This document shows positions 27,601 to 42,000 of a stretch of 64,000 bases of DNA, in pieces. The position numbers and the translations under genes are program-made. Origin of the DNA: Certhia americana (Eukaryota; Chordata; Aves; Passeriformes; Certhiidae); contig CM031879.1 in assembly GCA_018697195.1 (NCBI GenBank), positions 42,732,415 through 42,796,414 on the forward strand, given 5' to 3'. Position 1 is the stretch's first letter. Each line of letters begins with the position of its first letter. Below the pieces are notes generated by a model. It saw only the letters and a list, made by a program, of their open reading frames with translations, made no database searches and was not told the DNA's origin.

Positions 27601-30600
27601 AGGGGAGGTTAACTAGCCTCGGTGAAACTTTCTTATGGATTTGTCATAACTCTCTGAAACCCAGGCTTTCAAAATCCTATGTTCCTACCATTAGTGGACA
27701 GGGGCCTACTGGACCAGCACTGTGAGCTGAGGAGGAAATACGTAACCTTTTTTTTCCCACTTATTTCCCAAATAGGTTTTTGGGTCAAGCTTCCAGGAGA
27801 AAGGAAAAATACAGAAATTTAGGTCTGAAAACATCCTTACTTTCTTCCTCTTAAAGGTAGATATTTAATTCAGATATAGCCCTTGATTCTTGGGCTAAAA
27901 GTCCTGTTAGTACTGAAATGCATGGGAATTTTCTCAAAGACTTCATGAAGGCCAGAACACCACTTCTTCTATGCTAACTTAAAATGTAAATCAGAAATGA
28001 CAGTTGCTGTGTGACCAATTTCTCAAGAACTGCAAAAATAAGACACAGTGAAAGAAATAATTTGAATACCTTAATTGGTAGTGAAGCTGCATGTATGCAG
28101 ACTCAAATTCTCTTAACATTTAAATTTCAGTGCAGCTCTATTTATATCTAGTGACAAGTGGAATATTTTGAATATAGAAGTCACTGACATTTGCTGTTGT
28201 GCCCTCTGTGACAAGATGATAGAAATGCATGTTCAGTCACTACTACCGCTTCTACTGTTAACTCTATTGAGAAATTTTCAGGTAACAGACAACATTCAAG
28301 GAATGCTGACACAGAAAAACCCCATTCCTTGTTTCAAAGTGCTCATCATCATATTACTTATCTTTTGGGTTTTTGCCTTTCCAGACTTTAATTCATATTT
28401 TCAGTCCTTCTACATACAGATTTATACAAATATACTTTGTGCTGTGTACTTCCTTAGTACCTGGCCATGTGAAGGGAGGACAGCATTTTTTATTAAATCA
28501 ATACTTGCTAAGTTTACATTGTAAGGAAAATGATAGGGTTTGAAATTTTCTAGCAGCATGCTTCTGTGTGGAATATTTTTTCACTCATTTTTATTAGAAA
28601 GTGCTGATTCCTGGAAAACAAAATGTTTCAACAGCAACAAAAAGACGCTTTGTCACACAGCAACCAATTGAGAGATTTCTGCTCAACTGAAGCAAAGGCT
28701 TCTTGTGGTTACTAATCTTTGGGTCCTACAATGCCACAGATGGTGCACACATACCCCAGAGTTTCCTGGTACTCTCCCACAGAGTTCTCAGGCTTCAGGG
28801 CCCTGCTTTACATTAAGGGATTTTTCAGAGTTACTCCCTCAGCTGTTTCAGAAAAAAAAGTTATGTGAGGAATTCATCTAAGCTAGGAATGGCAATTTAC
28901 TCCATCTTTAAAGATACAGATTCAAGTAATATTTAGTTTTCAGAAGCAGGAATATTTTTGGTAGGAAATTCTAGTATTTCTAAACCTTTCTTCTCCTCTA
29001 GAAATACTTTTTTTGTAATATGAGTTTTTTTAATTTCCTGTGGAACACATATTTGGAATTGATGCCAGTTAGACATTTCAGGTGAGACAACTTTTTAGAC
29101 AGTTTAGCAACCAGATCAACATAAAATTATTTTTTTAAAAAAAAACCTCTTTAAAGTTTTTAAACATGTGTTGTTTTAAACATGAAAACTATCTATCATC
29201 TGGTAAAACCCACCTGAGAACCAGGCATACTTCTTTTCTTGTTCTTCCTTCATATAGCTGCTTTGTTTTGTCTTCACAAGAGTCCTTGTTTGTTTTTGAA
29301 GATGAGACAGACTGTTTTGATCTGCTCCTTAATGGACATTTGATTGTCAGTGAGGTGATCATACTCCAGGTGTGGCAGACAGGGAATCTGATGATTACTT
29401 CAGCTGCACATCTTTCCTTTCTCTCCCATTATTCTGCAAAGCACAGTAGGTTAAGCAGCCTGGGATGTCACCCACGGCTTGTCCCTGCCATGAGAAAGAA
29501 AAAGTATCAGCAAGAGTGTTACCAAGTTAAATTAACAAATAAATTAAATACGGCTTGAAGAGTAGATTAAAATTGTCTCTATAAATGAGAGGCCTAGACC
29601 CAGTCGTTCCCCTATTACCTAAGGCATGCAGTCATTTCAGCATTTCAGGTGTTTCTTAAGGCCTGATGCAACCAGGAGTGCTGCAGATCCCGTGGCTTCT
29701 GCCAAAACAACCTCTGAAATCCAGCCAACAGGAGAAAGAAGGATGTGCTTTAACTAGATGAGCTAACCAAGCTGGCTTTGGTAGGAGCCAAGAGCAGACT
29801 TCAAAGGTTGCTCCCTAATTTTTTGTAGGTCATAGGCACCTCTTATCTCAGACAGTTGATTGTAGTATACCCATTTCATATTCACGTGAATGTGCTATGT
29901 GTGTTGGTATTATTTGTCTTTTACAAGTGTGGTGAAGACTAATTTGTTTAAGAACTCCTTTGTAAATTGGGGGAATTCTGTAGGTTTTTTGGTCCTGTAA
30001 AGCAGGCAGCAGGAACGCCAAGATCCAGACCTTCTCTTTACACTTCTTACACATTATGTAATCAAGAAACACCTGCCATGTGCTTTGTTCGCTCCTCTTT
30101 TGTTCCTTTAATTTTGCTCATTTTTAGACATTGTAGAGTTTGTAAAAGAACACTGCTGCTATTCACCCATAGGAAAGCTATCAATAAAAGCAGACTTGCC
30201 TCAAAGACACAAGGAAACCTTGAGCCACCAAAGATGCAGTGAGAAATCCTGTCACCTTATCTGCTTATGAGAAACTGCAGACACAACATGAAGGACAGTT
30301 GAGGATTATTTAAGTTTGAAAAGCTACTGCTGCTCTTACCCACACACAATTCATCCCATGCCATGGTGTAATGCCTTGGAGGAACAGGTGAACTACTTAA
30401 CTATACGCAGAAATGAACTTCCAGTAAACTCTTACCAGCAGTGTTTGCATTGGAGCCATCATTGTCCAGCCTTAGTTTAGATTCCTCACTGTGAATTAAC
30501 AGCATACAGTACATGTCTTCTTTTATTTGCATAGAGCCCAGCCATAGGCAGCTTCTCTGGTTTGATGTTACTATTCAGTAAAACAGAAGCCCTGCATGAG

Positions 30601-33600
30601 AAAATAACAGTAAGGGAAGGTTCAATGACAAAATTAAACAGATGAGCAACTTGCATTAGCAAGATGTGCCATGTCTGGGTGAAGTCAGGTTTCAGAGGAT
30701 TGCCAAGGGTGTTGCAAACCTCTTTGCTTTAATGGATTGAATGAAAAGACATTCTCTGAGACTAGCAGATTATTTAATATCAAATATAGACCATCTTGTA
30801 CTTGAAAAGGAAAGGACTCAGGAAAGATGCTGTCAACAATATTCCCTCTGTTTTTCTGTCTGCCCTTACACATTTTTAAGAAGGCAAACAAAGTAGCATG
30901 ACTTTGACTCTAAACAAACTCTGAGAAAGCAAGTGTGAAGCTCAGATTTTCTATATATTACACTTGTCAGGTGGTGGCATTTGAAAGGGCAGAGCATCAA
31001 TCAAGCACAAGACACATAGGGCTTGTATCTTCAGAAATCCTACTTTAGAGAAGCATTGCTCCCAGAGTTTTTTAGAGGCTACTATCACAAGTGTGGCTGA
31101 TAGTACCAAAAAAAAAAAAAATCTTATTTGTTAAAATAGTATTTAAAGATCTAATATGGGCATTTTTCCAAACCTTCACAACTGCAGCTTCATTGTTGTT
31201 GTTGCTTTTAGAATATCATATAAAGGCTCTAGGTACTGATAAAAACACCTCATGAAAAAAGAGTGTAAATTCTTACTGTGTGGTGTAAGTAAGCAGGCAG
31301 AAAAGAACCACTTACTGACCAGGGGGAAAAGTAGTTATATTATCTCTTCTCCTTGTCCCCCTCATTCACCTGAAAGGGTAAGTTCCTGTTACATGCTGTG
31401 AGGAGAAGCACCTGATCTATAAGGAGAGGAATTTCTTACTTGGGAGCTTGGCTGTTCTCTTCCCTTGTGATCTCTGCATACCGGAGGTAAATGAGAGAGC
31501 ATCTGCAGACTGAATTATGCACTTCCTTAAGGGCTGCAGAGGAAGGTCAGACATTTTCTGAAGGTGTATACAGTCAATTCCCAAAATATTTCAGCCACCA
31601 CTGCTGAAAACAGTGACAAAGTAGGCCTTGATTTGGGAACTGACAGTGTTTCTGCACTTATAAATGTAACTCATCTGCTCTGTGATACAAAATGGAGAGC
31701 TAATAGTGAAACACACAATTACAGAATCACAGAAATTGTAACTATTTTCCCCTTCTTTTTATCAAAATCTTGGTTTGCATGCCAACATTCTGTATTCTCT
31801 AAAAATGTTAGGTTCTACCATGTGACAGTGTGACTAGCAATTTAAATCCTGCAAATACTAATCCTTTTAAGATTTGCATCTGTGAATTACATCTTACATA
31901 AGTCCTTTCGGAAGAAATTAATACAAAGATTCTGTGGCTAAACATACTTAAGGGCTACTTAGCAAGAATCAGAAGAATTTTCTCATAATGAACTCTAATC
32001 TCCTCTAATTTTCAATTTTTTCCAATAGTTTATCCAAACAATAGCAGTTTTGAAGAAAAGTATTTTCTGCTAGTAGAAAATACGGATGCAAAGAACTACT
32101 AAATGACAGGTAATGGCAATATATCTGGTTTTAATGATCTCTGATCATTATGCTTACTTAGGGGAGAGGGAATTGAAAGGATTAGCTGGTATTTAAAGGT
32201 GTAGCCTGGAGCAGGATATGAATTATGTTGCCTGCTGCCCAGCTCCTCATAATGATGACCATGTCCAGTGTGAGAGAGTTCTTGGGGTGGAGAACCTTCA
32301 CTGAAAAATGTGAAAGCAGACACTAATGGGACCCCAAAAACAAGGGTACTAATCTTAGAATCCAGCTCTTGAAGAAAGACAATCACCAGCTATGATTAAA
32401 TTTAATGAGAGAATTTATCACTCCTCTTACAATTTATTACTCCTGTTACAATTACTCACTGATTTCATTGTAAGGCAATTAAACATTTTCTGCATTATGA
32501 AGTTTGCTGTGTACTATCTTTAACTATTTGGATTGCTGACAACTGGGAAAAAAAAAAGAACTATTTTATTGCTATTAAAAAATCAGATTTTTGGAAGAGA
32601 AGAATATTAAGAATATTGAGAGATTCTTTCTGACTATAAGTAAGAAGCACTGTTTAAAATTCAGAGGAAAGATCATTAATGAGAAACAAAGGGCAGAGAA
32701 CAAAGACAAATTCTAATTTATCACAAAGTTTAGACCCTGGTGTTTCCAGATAATCTATCATGAAATAACATTTACAAGTATTTAAAATGCCACTAACTAC
32801 AGATGATATTATGATGTAAGCAAATATCAGCTTCTATATCTATTTTAAAAAACCTAAAGTTTAGCTTATGAAATACAGTTTGAATTTTTGTTTCCAAACA
32901 AATAAGTTAGTTTTAAATATATTCATTTACTAGTTTATCTTCCCCCATTTAGACTGTTTCCTTTCCCATGTAAGCAGAATGCTGTGCAAATGGGAAGTTG
33001 GGAGGATTTTTTTGCTAAATATAGTGGTATTAGTAGTAGTAGCTTCATGGAATGTGTTCTAATATCTAAGCCTGTGAGCTACACATTGTAGACATTGTAC
33101 AAGGTGTCATTTAATAACTGAAAAATTTAATTTCCCAGAAGTTCAGGAGTAAATCAAAATTCCTCTTCAAATTAATAAGATGTACACATGCTTCCTATAT
33201 GCAATGCATGCTTTTAACTTTTCTAGGCTAAATGGTTTCATACCTAACAGAAAGATGGAAATAGAATCTAAACAAACAGAATTTTATTTTTGTTTTACTT
33301 GGTTCATATGTTTCTTCTGCTTTTTCAACTATTTCATAAATATATTTTTCTTGACTGGAAAATTACTCAAAAAATCTATTTCACCAAAGCATGTTTCAAC
33401 CTAACTATAAGACAGCCTTTGTCATAAAGATGTAGAGTTTTGGCTGGATAGTTAACCTAAATAGACAGACAGCACACTGCATGAAAGTGAAGACCAGAAA
33501 TATATCAATCTGAATTTCCTGGGGCTTCATTCAGTACCCACCTCCTACATCACAATAAATTATAGCTACCTCTGAATGGGCAGTCAGTATACTTAGTATT

Positions 33601-35784
33601 TTCTTTGGCAGATCAGAGAATTCTAAATAAACTATAGATAATATTTAATCATCCTTTCAGAGGAAAAAAAGAATATTCAGCTGTGTTCTGGCTGCATCTA
33701 AATGCACTCACTGGATGTAGGGTGGCAGAGACAATCAAAAATTGTGAATAGAGAAAAATTAAATAATTAAGGAAACTAGACTGAAAAAAGGGGCAGGAAT
33801 AGGAACCTGACTACACAGTAATAACTGTCCCTTTGGGCCAGCCCTACAGTATGTAGACATTGGCATAAATCCACAGGAGTTTATATTTAATCTCTAGAAG
33901 CTCTTAACTTCATCAGTCAGTGGCAAGGCAGTTAGCACATTTAAAAGGAAATTAACTTGGAAAAGCTTTTCATGGGAAAGCTCATTTCAATTATTTCAAG
34001 CAATTCCAGAGTTTGCAAAGAAAATAATGTTTTTAAGCAGCCTTCACAAAACAATCCTGCAGCAGTTCCAACAAACCAACCCTTCAAATTGTGGACGAGC
34101 CACACCCTGCAGTGATGCCAAAGACAAGAACACACCTTCATGTTGCTACTTGTAGAAGAAGCTAATTGCAAAGCACCCTGTAATCCTGACTGTGATGAAT
34201 GCATTTAAAGGACAAATAAGATTTACTAACTCTAACAAACTTTCATATTTATGTTTGGATGGAAGAAGCAGACTGAAGTCTCAAAGGGTGATCCAAGACA
34301 GTTGGTTATAGGTGAGGAAATTATCAATTACTCAAGGCTTAAATCTACAAACAAATTTTAATGCTGTTATTCTCACTTAAATCCTGCAAAGTTAGCTTGT
34401 AGCTTAAGAACTATGGACAGAGACAGTTCCCAGACTTTTGTCTGAAGAATTCTGCCTAAAATAAATGTACTGAGCCAGTGCATGTTTTGGAAGGTGCATA
34501 GCAGGAAGACCTGACCTCTCCTACCTCTCAAGCCAGGTATACTTCTGAGGCAGAGGCTGTGGAGTCAGACATGGACAGACTTGGGAAGCTCTAGTCCTTG
34601 CTTTCCCTTTAACTACAGTGGGCACGATTTGGACAGTGTTTAGAACCCCAGTAAAAAGGTAACGTTTTACTGCGTACAAACTTCTTCCTTGAAATTGTGG
34701 TCACTAAAGCCTTTAGCGTTGTCTGTGTACATGGGCCATGAAGAATGCCAAGCAGGGGTGTTGGAACTGTTGCTATTTAATTCAAAAATCAGTTTGCACC
34801 AGCCTTTTCCAGCCTCTGGCACTCCTACCCATTCAAATATTATGTTCAAAAACTAACAGCTTTACTAGACTCATTGACATTTCATAAGAGTACTTAAAAC
34901 ATCAAATTAATTTGATATATTTGTTAAATTCTATGATCTGTAACATTCTGTAATCTGTATTTGATAACACAGACTCTTTCAATAATTATATGTCTTCAAT
35001 TTTGCAGACTCAGTAAAACCCCAAAACTCTAGATGCAGCATGGTATTTTCGGATATCATGAAGATTTGAATATGCCTGTAGATCTTACAGAATAAACAAA
35101 AGTCAGTTTACAGAATAAAAGAAACAAGTCCAAGTAAGAATATTTGCCTATATGAAACATTCATGGAAGCTGTTCAGAATTTTATTACCTTTTGTTTGAA
35201 GTTATTCCTTTATATCTGCTGCCAGCCTGGTAGTATGAGCCAAGTAAAGAATTGGGTATGGGTTTGGATACCTGTCATTCTGTCAGGGCCTTATGTAGGC
35301 CTGGCATAAAATACTAGGCATGGTGCCAGTAGCTCTGTAGTGGCTAGCAGGAATTAAAAAAATCACCCATAGGACCCATGTAAATAAAGGGTTTGTTTAC
35401 AAACTCCATGCTTGAAGGCATGCTTACTGACCCGGGTCACAAATGTTCTACCTCTGTTTATGGAATTTTTGCAGCATATTAAGACCAGCTCTGGTAACAA
35501 AAAAACAGCAGAGCCTTTTCACAGACTTCAGTGGAAAATGGATGAGGCGTGAAGTAAGGCAAACAACAGCCTGCTACTGAATATGCCCGAAAGCAAAATG
35601 AGGAATGGCTCATTCATTTTCTTAAGCTCAGAAAAGACATTTACAAGATGCTTTCAGCTGGGAGGATGGACCTCTCTTGAAATCCTGAATTAAAACAGTT
35701 CCAACAGTAGCCAAGATGCTACTTGAGTAAAACAGAAGTAAAGATATCCACTCATGTATGTGCTGTTGGGAGAGATGTTCTTTG
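24606..35784. other. Intergenic, nothing recognised
   Basis: About 11.2 kb of AT-rich DNA with no supported gene. It holds small features only: a partly duplicated 21-bp unit TTTGTAGAATTACAGGTAGAA near 25502-25542, an A run near 31108-31121 and a short TTG run near 31193-31205. Open frames up to about 130 codons (for example 29166-29558) show no domain. Confidence 0.5.
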
Positions 35785-35967
35785 TAAAGAACAGGTTGAC
35801 AAGAGAAGTTGTGGATGTCCCATTCCTGGAAGTGTCCAAGACTGGGCTGGATGGGGCCCTGAGCAACCTGGTCTAGTAGAAGGTATTCCTGCCCATGGCA
35901 GAAGGGCTGGAACTCGATGCTTTTTAAGGTTCTTTCTGACCCAAACAATTCTCTGATTTTATGATAT
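35785..35967 (+). mobile_element. CR1 LINE 3' end, sense orientation
   Basis: This matches the avian CR1 3' terminal region in the forward direction. AACAGGTTGACAAGAGAAG (35790-35808) is followed by GTTGTGGATG, CTGGAAGTGTCCAAG, GGCTGGATGGGGCCCTGAGC, AACCTGGTCTAGTAGAAGG, CCTGCCCATGGCAG and a tail close to CCAAACAATTCTCTGATTTTATGA. The tail resembles the ATTCTATG-type terminal repeat of CR1. The element is 5'-truncated, as is usual, and encodes nothing. Confidence 0.92.
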
Positions 35968-36036
35968 ACTAAAGAAATACAAACATCTTGTTCCCTGCAA
36001 TTAAGACACCTCAAAGGGAACAGAAGATTTGAAATT

Positions 36037-36068
36037 AAAAAAAAAAAAAAAAAAAAAAGAAAAAAAAA
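36037..36068 (+). repeat. A-rich homopolymer tract
   Basis: 22 consecutive A, then G, then eight A. It lies 70 bases after the CR1 end at 35967 but is not the CR1 tail, since CR1 elements do not end in poly(A). No retrocopied gene is recognisable just upstream. Confidence 0.85.
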
Positions 36069-39000
36069 GGTTAAGAACAAAAGCAAGAAAAGTAAAGGAA
36101 TAAATATTACCTGTGCTATACCTGGCTGGGCATGCCTGCCATCCCAAAGCCATTTCCATTCTCTGACCATTCATCTTTATTAGTCACCAGACCTCCTTCC
36201 TGATTAAGCATCAGTTATGCCACTGCTGTAAATAAGCAGAAATACAAAACCTGTTTTTCCTGGTGAATCTGAGTGAAGCTGACGCAATCTGAGAAGCTCT
36301 CTTTGATCTATGAGTCCTTAATTAAAGAGCCACTTCAGATATCTGCTCATTCATCTGACTTTTCTCATGGTATAGGCCTGTGAGGCAGGTAGAAATTTTT
36401 ACCTCTGTGATACAGACTAGAGTTGGGTTAAATTCTTGCTTTATTAATTCAAATTAAAAATGAACTGGTGTTAAATGCTGTGATATTAATGTAATTTCCA
36501 ATTACTAGTAAATTCCTAGGAGTTCTAAACCACTTCGAAATCTACTGCAAAATTTAAAGAAGGAGAAATAAGGTCAAGTAGCATGTAGATGTCATGCATG
36601 TATGAGCCAGTTGGCTGTTTTGGGAACATTTTTATGTCTCTATATTTAATATTTATTAAGAATAACATGGATGCTGATAACATTATCCAGAAGAAAAATG
36701 CTGATGTTCAATTTACAAGGTCTGGTGGGCCTGAATCTTCAGAGCAAATCACCTATGTGCTTGCTTTCCCACAAGAAGGGATCTGTTTTTACATTGCATT
36801 TGAAATTGACACAGAGGATGTAGAAAATACCAGTGTTCATCCTGCAATTTAACAACGGACCGCTTTAGATTGGAGACCCACCCTCAAAATGAAGAAAGTT
36901 GTATAGATGGGTAAGTATCCAAACAAATCCTTGCAATTGTTTTAACAAGATGACATAACACAAACCTGGGAGAATAAATGAAACCCAGTGAAAAAAGACA
37001 ACCAAGATGAAAATACAAAACCATGAGAAACACTTTTCTTAAATAACTTTTCTTAAAACAGCCATCTACTAAGATCTCAAAAAGACAACTACAGTCTTAA
37101 TTTCTATCCTTATTAAAAACAGACTAGAAAAAGGAGCTGGAAGAGACTTACAGAAGTCAGATGAATTTAATTGGAGGAGCCAAACAACAAAGCAAGTATT
37201 TGGTGGTGGTCACCCACAAATACCTCAGTTCCTTGTTGTATATAAACTTTTCGGGGTTAGCTTCGTAGCCTCACTTTGTCCATAAAGTTATGCCTATTAT
37301 TTTTAATATGAAAAATCATAGCTATGATTGAACAATACATAGAATAAATAGCATTTCATCAGCTCTTTTTATGACCTATATGATGATTGTGCCTCACTGC
37401 ATTGTGAGGCGCTAAGAAGTGGTGAAGGATACAAAAATATGCCTGCAATTTGTCTCCATGAAATATCCATCTGCAGCTCGTGTCATGTATTCCAGGTACC
37501 CAGAAGACTGGCTCCCAATTGCCTGCTGGTCTCCTTTGTATATTTAAATTTTCCAGTAAACCAAACTGCATCCTGTCCTCACAACAAATGGGAAGTTAAT
37601 TTTCAAAGTGATTTCCATCTAGCTTGGCAATTTAGATAACATAATGTTTTGGGGCTGCTTGAAAAAATGGTGGAATTTGACTCCTAGAAGGGACTTGTAG
37701 AGGGGACAAGGTCCTTCACCTCCATGTTTCTTCACCTCCACCTGACTTGCACACAAGATAGAAGTGGTTTTCTTCTTCCTGAGTCAATATCCTCCAATGA
37801 CAAATTCTCCATGGACTATTCATCTGTCTGAGCAAAATTCTGGCCATCAAAAACTGTGCCCAGTTTTATGTTTTTGAGTGAAGAGGACAGATGAAAAACA
37901 ATCAAACAAAATAAATCCAGCCCATTATTAGACACCCAACTGAGATATGACTCCAGGCTGCACAAAAATAAGTTAGGTTGCACAACAAATCACCTCTCTC
38001 ATGTTCATTATTGTTCATGTTGTTCATATCCTTATATAGCTTCATGCTCTCTGCACTAATCCTCCCTGCCTGCTAGGAAGGCAGATGCTGCCTTGTCCAA
38101 AAGGGTGCAAGTTCCAACAATGAGACCTGGATAAGGGCTAAATGTGCTGGTATAGAAACCCCCAGTGGGAATTTGCAGAGCTTTGCCAAACAGCAAGATG
38201 CTCAAAGGACAGCTAAAATGAGTGTCAAGGAGTTATTATTCTCTAGTTTTATGGCTTCTGATACATGCCTCTGCAGAGAACACAGGGACTAACAGTCTCT
38301 ATCAGCTCTGTATCTTGGGTATTGGGTCCAGGCGCATATGGATAAGTGAAGCCATTAACCCAATCGTGTCCTTCATTGAACAAGCAGGTTGGGAGGAATG
38401 AAAGATGAGCAGACCTCTCAGTATAAAATCCACTTGCTTATATTAAGCACAACCTGCTGATCTCCCAGTTTCCTCCCCAGTCAGTATCAGCCTTAAGTGG
38501 CAGATTTCTGTTTTGTTTCTTCTATAGCCTTTCCTTCAAGACCTCTCTAACGGGATTAACATGATTTTGCAATTTTTAAAATTGTGTTTCACATGAGAAT
38601 CCTAAGGAACTTTGTAAATATTGATGGTAAATATTATTGAATATATTAGTCTCAGATAGAAGGGATCTAGTAAGATGTCCAAGGTCATGTAAGTTGCCTG
38701 TGGTTAAGCTGGCACCAGAAACAACCACACCAACTTACATACATACATGGCAGAGATCCTTTGACTGTGAGGAGCAGTCAACTTTGAAAGTCTATCTGAT
38801 TTTTCTACTTCACCTTCACCATCTTGTATTCCATACACCCGTTGTGCAACTCTTCATTGCTATTGCTTACTTCATCCTTCTGAGAAAGAACGATAATTTA
38901 AATATGTTTAGATTTCTTTATCTAACAGACAAATTTACGTCTATTTCAGTACCATGACTGATCTTGAGAAGGAAGCAAAGAGAGTATGAGGCTGGCTAAA

Positions 39001-42000
39001 CTAACCCAAACCCAGGAGGTATGTATTTAGTCCTGCCCTTGGCTGACATCCTTTTCAATCAGACACTCTGTGTGCACTGTTCTACATGTATATATGGGCA
39101 CATGCCTCCAGTATTTTTATCTGCTAGTCCTGAAGCAGTTATAAAAATGTGCAGGTCATCACAGTAGTGTTAGGGAAACAAAACAATTGAAAGAAAAAAT
39201 GAGTGCAGAAGCTGGTCAATTTTGAGGTAAGCTAATTAGGTAAAACATCAGCTGACAAAAGTCAAAGTAATGTTATTTCTTCAAGCCAGTCTTTCTTGCT
39301 GTTCCAATTTTGCCATAAAATATTGCTCAGTATAAACTTTTTGCTGACCAGGCTAAGAATAAATATTTAAGAACTCTAAGCCAACTCTCATGGCACTAAC
39401 ACAGGAATCTGGTGACAGCATCAGCGTGCAGCAGTATCAAAAGCAGCATTTTACTTCCAACCTAATGGGCCAACAGGGTCTGCAAATCCTTGCAAACATG
39501 CTCAGGTCCTATGAAAGGGAACACTTTGCTTGTAGGAAGATTTCATGATCTATTTGTGCCATAAAAGTTATCTTCAACTAGATGATTCAATCAGCTGATT
39601 GCAGAGCTTTGGGGAACGTGATAATATGGAAGACCCCAGAGCAGTTGCACCACAGACAGTCTCAGGTATTCTCAGTGTTTGGATGAGCTCTGTGCTCTTG
39701 TAACAATTGCAGGCCAGAATCCAGAATCCATTCAGATCCATTTCAGGTACATTTCTCTAAAACAGGTCCTTCTAAGACATGATATGTCTCACAGGTGGGA
39801 AGACAACAGCGGTCATTTTAATAATCAGAAAATACGATGTTTTCTGTGTAAGCCCCAAACAATAAGCTTTTTTATTGCTCTTGTTTTTCTTGGCTTTGCA
39901 AACACATTACATAGCAATTGGAAGGTGACATACACAGGCCAGCCAAAAAATGCAAACTCCATGTTTTGCTGCAGCATCAGTTCTTTTGGACTTTGGGCTA
40001 GTCTGTTCCCCAAGGAGTGAAGCAGTGATAATAACCCATTCCATGAGGAGTAATATGCCAGTGTACTATATTATACAATATATTGTAGCATACACACTTC
40101 ACACATGGAAAACTGCTTGATTTTATACAGCCACTTACTACGAAACCTATTATTATGAATGATTATTTTTCAAGTAAGATTAAATCTGAATAAGTTTATC
40201 ATTTTGCCAGTGTACAGGAACTGTCAGTTAAATAACAAGACATAACAGTAGAAATTCAGAAACTGTGCTGCAGAAACAAAATTATACAAGTTGACTTTAA
40301 TAACTTTTAAGTAAGTAATACTTATAATTACTTATCAGCAAAGATTTTTTTCATTTAAACCTATCCTTCTTTATAAATTTCAACGTTTCTTCCTTGGAGA
40401 ATTGATCAGGCAGTGTAGATCTTAACTATCCTGAAACCTCCTCCATTCCACTACTTAAGCACTCTAGTTGGTAATCAGAGAATGGATGATGTGTCTGGAA
40501 ACTACCATACATTTTAAACACTTGGCCAGTTCTGTATAAGGATCCTCCAGGGTGTTAAGGCCATCTTGTACTATGATAGAAGGCTTAAATATAAACAACA
40601 TGAAGAAGTCTTAGAGCCTGTCCTGTAAGACAACTGTGGTTGCAGTTGCACTATGGTAGGTATATTTTACTTACTAAATTATTCAGAAATAAGAACTTAG
40701 TGGGTAAGAGTTATACACAGAAATCCATAACCTGCTGCTAGGCATTCTCTTTACCGAATTAAGAAAATAAACATGTGATGACAGACCAAGCAAATGGGAG
40801 CTCCCAAGAGACAGGAAAGGGTATGGACAGGTTAGTGGAAGCTGGTTTTCTTGACCCTTTAGGTGTTCATCTGTGATTAAAAAAACTCCAACAGCTGGCA
40901 GACTATACAGTGCACTGGCAGATGCACTGGCAGAATGCTGAAAAAAGTGTGCACAATCTTGAGATCACTGACACAGAAGAGTAAGAGGCTGCCTGTGAGC
41001 ATAAGAGCTAAGTGTGGAATCAATCCTCTTGCAAATTTAATAGCTCAGAGACACCAAGAGCATGTAACTCTACACCAGAACATTTCAGAAATGACTTGTT
41101 ACAGCCAGAAGGAAGTGGACGCCACATTTTCAGAAAACAACAGAAGAGATGGTATCATTTTGTTCAGTGCCCATTTTTTTGGTTATGGAGCTGATCCTCC
41201 ATGCTAGGATGCTGGATGTCTCTGCAGCACTTTTAACCTCCACTAGCCAAGAAATTTCAGTTCTGCAGCCCCAGCAGCACCTGACCAACTTCATGGCTAG
41301 CATTAGGAAGAAAATGAACAAATACTTTTCTTTTTTTTTTTTTTACATGGCAATGTCCTTAATGAAATCAAAAGATTACTGCAGAGTAAGCAGTTCTTCT
41401 CTTCAGATCATCAAATCTGTCCATGTTTTAGGCAAAACTGATATAATGCCTTGTGAAGAACTTTTCAGTTGGTCCCTTAGTTCTCCCATTCAGAGCAAAA
41501 GTGGAATTATGTTAAATATATGTGATTAGATGGTTTCCAGTAGGAAAAGGCTTAATATAATATCTGAAAGCAGTTAGTCACCCTGTATTCTACTAGCAAA
41601 GCATAGTGTTTCTGCAGTGGCTCTGTAGAAAACCTTGTTGGCAGATGATCAGAGGTAATCAGAGAAAGACTAGATATTTTAAAAAAGATTATATCCAAAA
41701 ATCAAGAAGAGTTATTGTTTGACAATTTCTCCCTTATACTAATCCATATTTCAGTTAAATCAGATATTCAGAATAGCTGTTCCAGTATTGCATAATTCTA
41801 ACCTCTGCTAAGAGCCATATAACTCTTATCTCTTTCTTCACAGATGTTGGATGAGAGTGAGAAGCTGATTGTGATGGGTGCCTGACTGGCATCAATTTAC
41901 ACAGCAGCAGCTAGACTGAAAGAAAACAGATTGTAGTGCTTAGGATCAAACATTGAAGGGTGAGTCAGCTTTCAAAAACATAAACCCAAAGGATTTTTTT

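Noticed and set aside
34555..34640. Possible MIR-type SINE relic (GGAGTCAGACATGGACAGAC segment)
   Set aside because: Only about 25 bases resemble the 5' part of MIR and the rest does not align convincingly by eye. A Dfam search would decide.
36037..36068. Poly(A) tract as the tail of a retrocopied gene or SINE
   Set aside because: The sequence upstream is a CR1 end and unique DNA, with no recognisable retrocopy and no target-site duplication seen.
35628..36170. 180-codon minus-strand frame
   Set aside because: It runs through the reverse side of a CR1 fragment and a poly(A) tract, giving a Phe run; it is an artefact of repeats.
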